Of a stretch of 8,339 nt of DNA, positions 6,382-8,339 are shown one piece after another (positions within the stretch are counted from its first letter, which is position 1; each line of letters opens with the position of its first letter). Source of the stretch: Candidatus Krumholzibacteriia bacterium (GTDB lineage: Bacteria > Krumholzibacteriota > Krumholzibacteriia > LZORAL124-64-63). A model generated the notes under the pieces. The model was not told where the DNA came from. It searched no databases and saw only the letters and a list, made by a program, of their open reading frames with translations. The DNA lies in the NCBI GenBank assembly GCA_030590265.1, contig JAUUYW010000135.1:1-8339 (forward strand), given 5' to 3'. Made by a program: the position numbers and the translations under genes.

Positions 6382-7319
6382 ATGCGTTCCGCAGTCTCGA
6401 CCCTGATACCAACGCTCCTGATTCTGCTTTGGAGCGGGCAGGCCCTGGCAGGTGCCGGTTTTGCCGATAGCTTCGATCTTCCCGCCGATGCCACGTATGT
6501 AGGTTCTGAAACCTGTCTCGATTGCCACGAGAAACAGGAAGAGAAACTGATTCACAGCCCTCACTCCTGGAATTGAATCCTTATGTTCCCGGCAGCGACA
6601 TCACTTCCTGCGAAGCCTGTCACGGCCCGGGAAGCGTTCACGCTGAAGATGAGGAAATAGAAGCCATCATCAACGTGGAAATGCTGCGGAATATGGATGG
6701 CATCCAACGCGACGCCATGTGCCTGCAGTGCCACGTCACCCGGCACGCCGGCTGGTCGGAAGGCCCGCACCAGGGAACTGGAGTCAGCTGTGCCGATTGC
6801 CACGCCGACCAAATTCATTACCGGGTCCAGCCCAAACCCGTTGCCCAATTCCGCAACGAGTCGGAATTTTGCATCCAGTGCCATGCAACGGAGGTTACCG
6901 ACTTCCGCCTGCCCTTCCGGCATCGTGTTCTGGAAGGCCAAATCATGTGCGGTGATTGCCACGATCCGCACAACGGCTTCCCCACCGACGGCTGGAACGG
7001 TCTGAACGAGACCTGCCTCGGCTGCCATACTGAAATGGCCGGCCCTTTCGTCTTCGAACACGATGGTGTGCAGAGCGAAGACTGCATCACTTGCCACAAA
7101 CCGCACGGTTCGACCCACGACAAGCTGTTGGTCACCGACAGCAACACCTTGTGTCTCCAGTGCCATTACGAATCGGGATTCAACGCCGACGAGAACTGGT
7201 CCATTGGGGGTTACCCCCATGCTGTCGAGACTGGTCTAGTCCAAAACGAAGGCCGCTGCTACGACTGTCACACTGAAATTCACGGCTCGAACGTCGCCCC
7301 GTCGTTCATGGACCAGTAA
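6382..7319 (+). CDS. Decahaem c-type cytochrome (MtrA/DmsE/PioA type), frameshifted
   Basis: GGAGG (6371-6375) precedes ATG 6382 by 6 nt. Residues 1-23 are a Sec signal peptide ending in ALA, so the product is periplasmic. The first frame contains one haem motif (CLDCH) and stops at TGA 6574-6576; the frame shifted by one base continues from there to TAA 7317-7319 with nine more. Adding one C to the CC at 6566-6567 joins them as SPHSLELNPYVPG and gives 312 residues with CXXCH at 45, 77, 114, 137, 164, 190, 212, 235, 258 and 293. Ten haems, this length and the following barrel gene match the family that threads a haem wire through an outer-membrane MtrB/PioB pore for metal reduction, extracellular DMSO reduction or Fe(II) oxidation. 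Direction of electron flow cannot be told. Whether the frameshift is real or a sequence error is open; if real, the intact signal peptide is cut off from nine of the ten haem sites. Confidence 0.85.
6565..6576 (+). other. Apparent one-base frameshift in the cytochrome gene
   Basis: The codons TCC TGG AAT TGA close the first frame directly after the segment with haem 1. With one more C the reading becomes TCC CTG GAA TTG, which continues the protein without a break. The frame past the TGA has no CXXCH, so stop-codon readthrough would not help. No X-XXY-YYZ slippery heptamer is visible, which argues against programmed slippage. Loss of one base from a short C run is the simplest explanation. 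Confidence 0.75.
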
Positions 7320-7331
7320 GGGAGGAATGTC

Positions 7332-8339
7332 ATGATGAAGAAACAAGCATTGACGACCCTGGTCCTGATCGGTGCCATGCTCCTGCTGAGCACACCGACC
7401 ATGGCCTCAGTTCTGCCGGCACAGGATGGCCGCATGTGGGCCCCCACCGGCGATTTGATTGGTTTGGATAACCACGCCACAGCAACGGTGGAGAGCTGGG
7501 ATCCCCACGGCAACAAACCCAAGTATGCCGAAGACTGGCAACGCACCGAAGACGTCATCTTCGAGGGCTTGTTCGGTTATTACAAGGTTCTGGACAGCGG
7601 TCGCAGTATTTTGGTGCGCGGTTATGGCGATTCGAACCCAGGCAGTTTGGCCACTCGTATAACCGCTGTGACCAACAGCGCCACTGGCTACCGCCTGACT
7701 TTTGATTTCCGCAATTTCGAAAACTCTTATGATGTGACCAGTGAAATGCGCGTCAGAAGTTTTGGCGCTCCTCCCGCGCCGCCGGCTTTGGCCGAGACCC
7801 CACAACTGAATTGGCGTAAGGGTAAGATCACATTTGACTATGATCTGGGTGGCGGCTTCGGCTTCGATCTAGGATTCAACCGGATGTGCAAGATCGACAA
7901 CAAGGGTAGCTTGTTGCGTGGTTCAACAGGTGACGCCGTTCCCAATCTGAAGACCTTCGACACCACCACCAACGAATTCCTGCTGGGTGTCAATTACGGC
8001 GGCACCAGCCTGGATGTTGGAGCCTACGGAGTGTTCCGCCAAACCGACGGTGACCGTGCCGTTGGTGACCATCTTTATAAAGATGATCAGACCTATTACC
8101 GGGCCGGTTTGGATGCAACCTACCGTCTGGGCAGCCGCACCAGCTTGTTGGGCGCCGCCAGCACGGGCAAACTCAAGACTGAAAACACCGAGTCCTACAG
8201 TTCCAACACCTACAACCCCAATGGTGAAGCCAAAACGACCAATGGTCGCCTTGCCGTGATCTCTCATCTGGGTCGGGCAACCACCGCTCGTCTCACCGCT
8301 GGTGTGGGCACCTGGAAAACCGATTACCAGACGACAAAC
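7332..8339 (+). CDS. Outer-membrane beta-barrel of the decahaem conduit (MtrB/PioB type), C-terminus cut off by the window edge
   Basis: 336 codons from ATG 7332 to the right edge without a stop. GGAGG (7321-7325) lies 6 nt before the start; a second ATG at 7335 is the next choice. Residues 1-25 are a signal peptide (basic MMKK, hydrophobic core, cleavage after TMA). The remainder shows alternating hydrophobic/polar, aromatic- and glycine-rich strands typical of outer-membrane barrels, such as GYRLTFDFRNFE, GKITFDYDLGGGFGFDLGF and FLLGVNYGGTSLDVGAYGVF, separated by polar loops. The gene starts 12 nt after the decahaem cytochrome stop, the usual order for an MtrA-MtrB type pair, in which the barrel sheathes the cytochrome. 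The family is usually about twice the visible length. The N-terminal CXXC of Shewanella MtrB is missing; the only cysteine seen is Cys186. The barrel call is firm; the MtrB/PioB assignment rests partly on context. Confidence 0.72.
   Translation, partial: MMKKQALTTLVLIGAMLLLSTPTMASVLPAQDGRMWAPTGDLIGLDNHATATVESWDPHGNKPKYAEDWQRTEDVIFEGLFGYYKVLDSGRSILVRGYGDSNPGSLATRITAVTNSATGYRLTFDFRNFENSYDVTSEMRVRSFGAPPAPPALAETPQLNWRKGKITFDYDLGGGFGFDLGFNRMCKIDNKGSLLRGSTGDAVPNLKTFDTTTNEFLLGVNYGGTSLDVGAYGVFRQTDGDRAVGDHLYKDDQTYYRAGLDATYRLGSRTSLLGAASTGKLKTENTESYSSNTYNPNGEAKTTNGRLAVISHLGRATTARLTAGVGTWKTDYQTTN

Noticed and set aside
6574..6576. TGA as a selenocysteine or readthrough codon
   Set aside because: The frame past the TGA has no haem motifs; only a shift of frame restores the protein.
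6561..7220. Antisense open frame opposite the cytochrome
   Set aside because: The sense strand carries nine CXXCH motifs here; the antisense product has no recognisable features.
6522..7319. Second cytochrome frame as an independent nine-haem gene
   Set aside because: Its only early start would be a TTG inside the haem 1 motif region, it has no signal peptide, and haem attachment needs export. One frameshifted decahaem gene is simpler.

Overview
The window reads as a piece of a Gram-negative bacterial chromosome: there are Sec signal peptides, periplasmic c-type haem proteins and an outer-membrane beta-barrel. Base composition is moderately GC-rich by eye. The combination of an ECF sigma / membrane anti-sigma / HEAT-repeat operon, a many-helix sensor kinase with an NtrC-type regulator, and a decahaem conduit would suit an uncultivated FCB-group lineage (Krumholzibacteriota- or Gemmatimonadota-like) or a deltaproteobacterial-type anaerobe. 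No rRNA or other marker is present, so this placement is a guess.

Left part (1-2283, minus strand): a compact three-gene operon read right to left. It holds an ECF sigma factor (GTG start), a single-pass membrane protein that is probably its anti-sigma factor (ATGA overlap), and, 13 nt further on, an exported HEAT-repeat protein that runs off the left edge. It looks like a self-contained envelope-signalling unit.

Divergent control region (2284-2485): about 200 bp between the sigma gene and the rightward kinase gene. It holds a candidate ECF-type promoter for the sigma operon, an overlapping weak sigma-54-like motif facing the kinase gene, and a perfect 12-bp palindrome containing a -10-like TATACT.

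Middle (2486-6227, plus strand): a two-component system. A 793-residue membrane histidine kinase (PDZ-like remnant, about ten membrane segments, GAF-like region, HisKA, HATPase) is followed after one nucleotide by a 452-residue sigma-54-dependent response regulator (REC, AAA+, Fis-type HTH).

Right part (6228-8339, plus strand): a 154-bp AT-rich spacer with a good sigma-70-like promoter, then a decahaem c-type cytochrome of the MtrA/DmsE/PioA type, then the N-terminal half of a large beta-barrel (probably MtrB/PioB type) that runs off the right edge. Together these would form a trans-outer-membrane electron conduit for extracellular electron transfer. The cytochrome gene carries an apparent single-base frameshift between haem site 1 and haem sites 2-10; restoring one base gives exactly ten CXXCH motifs in a 312-residue protein. 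I see no mobile elements, CRISPR arrays, tRNAs or rRNAs.
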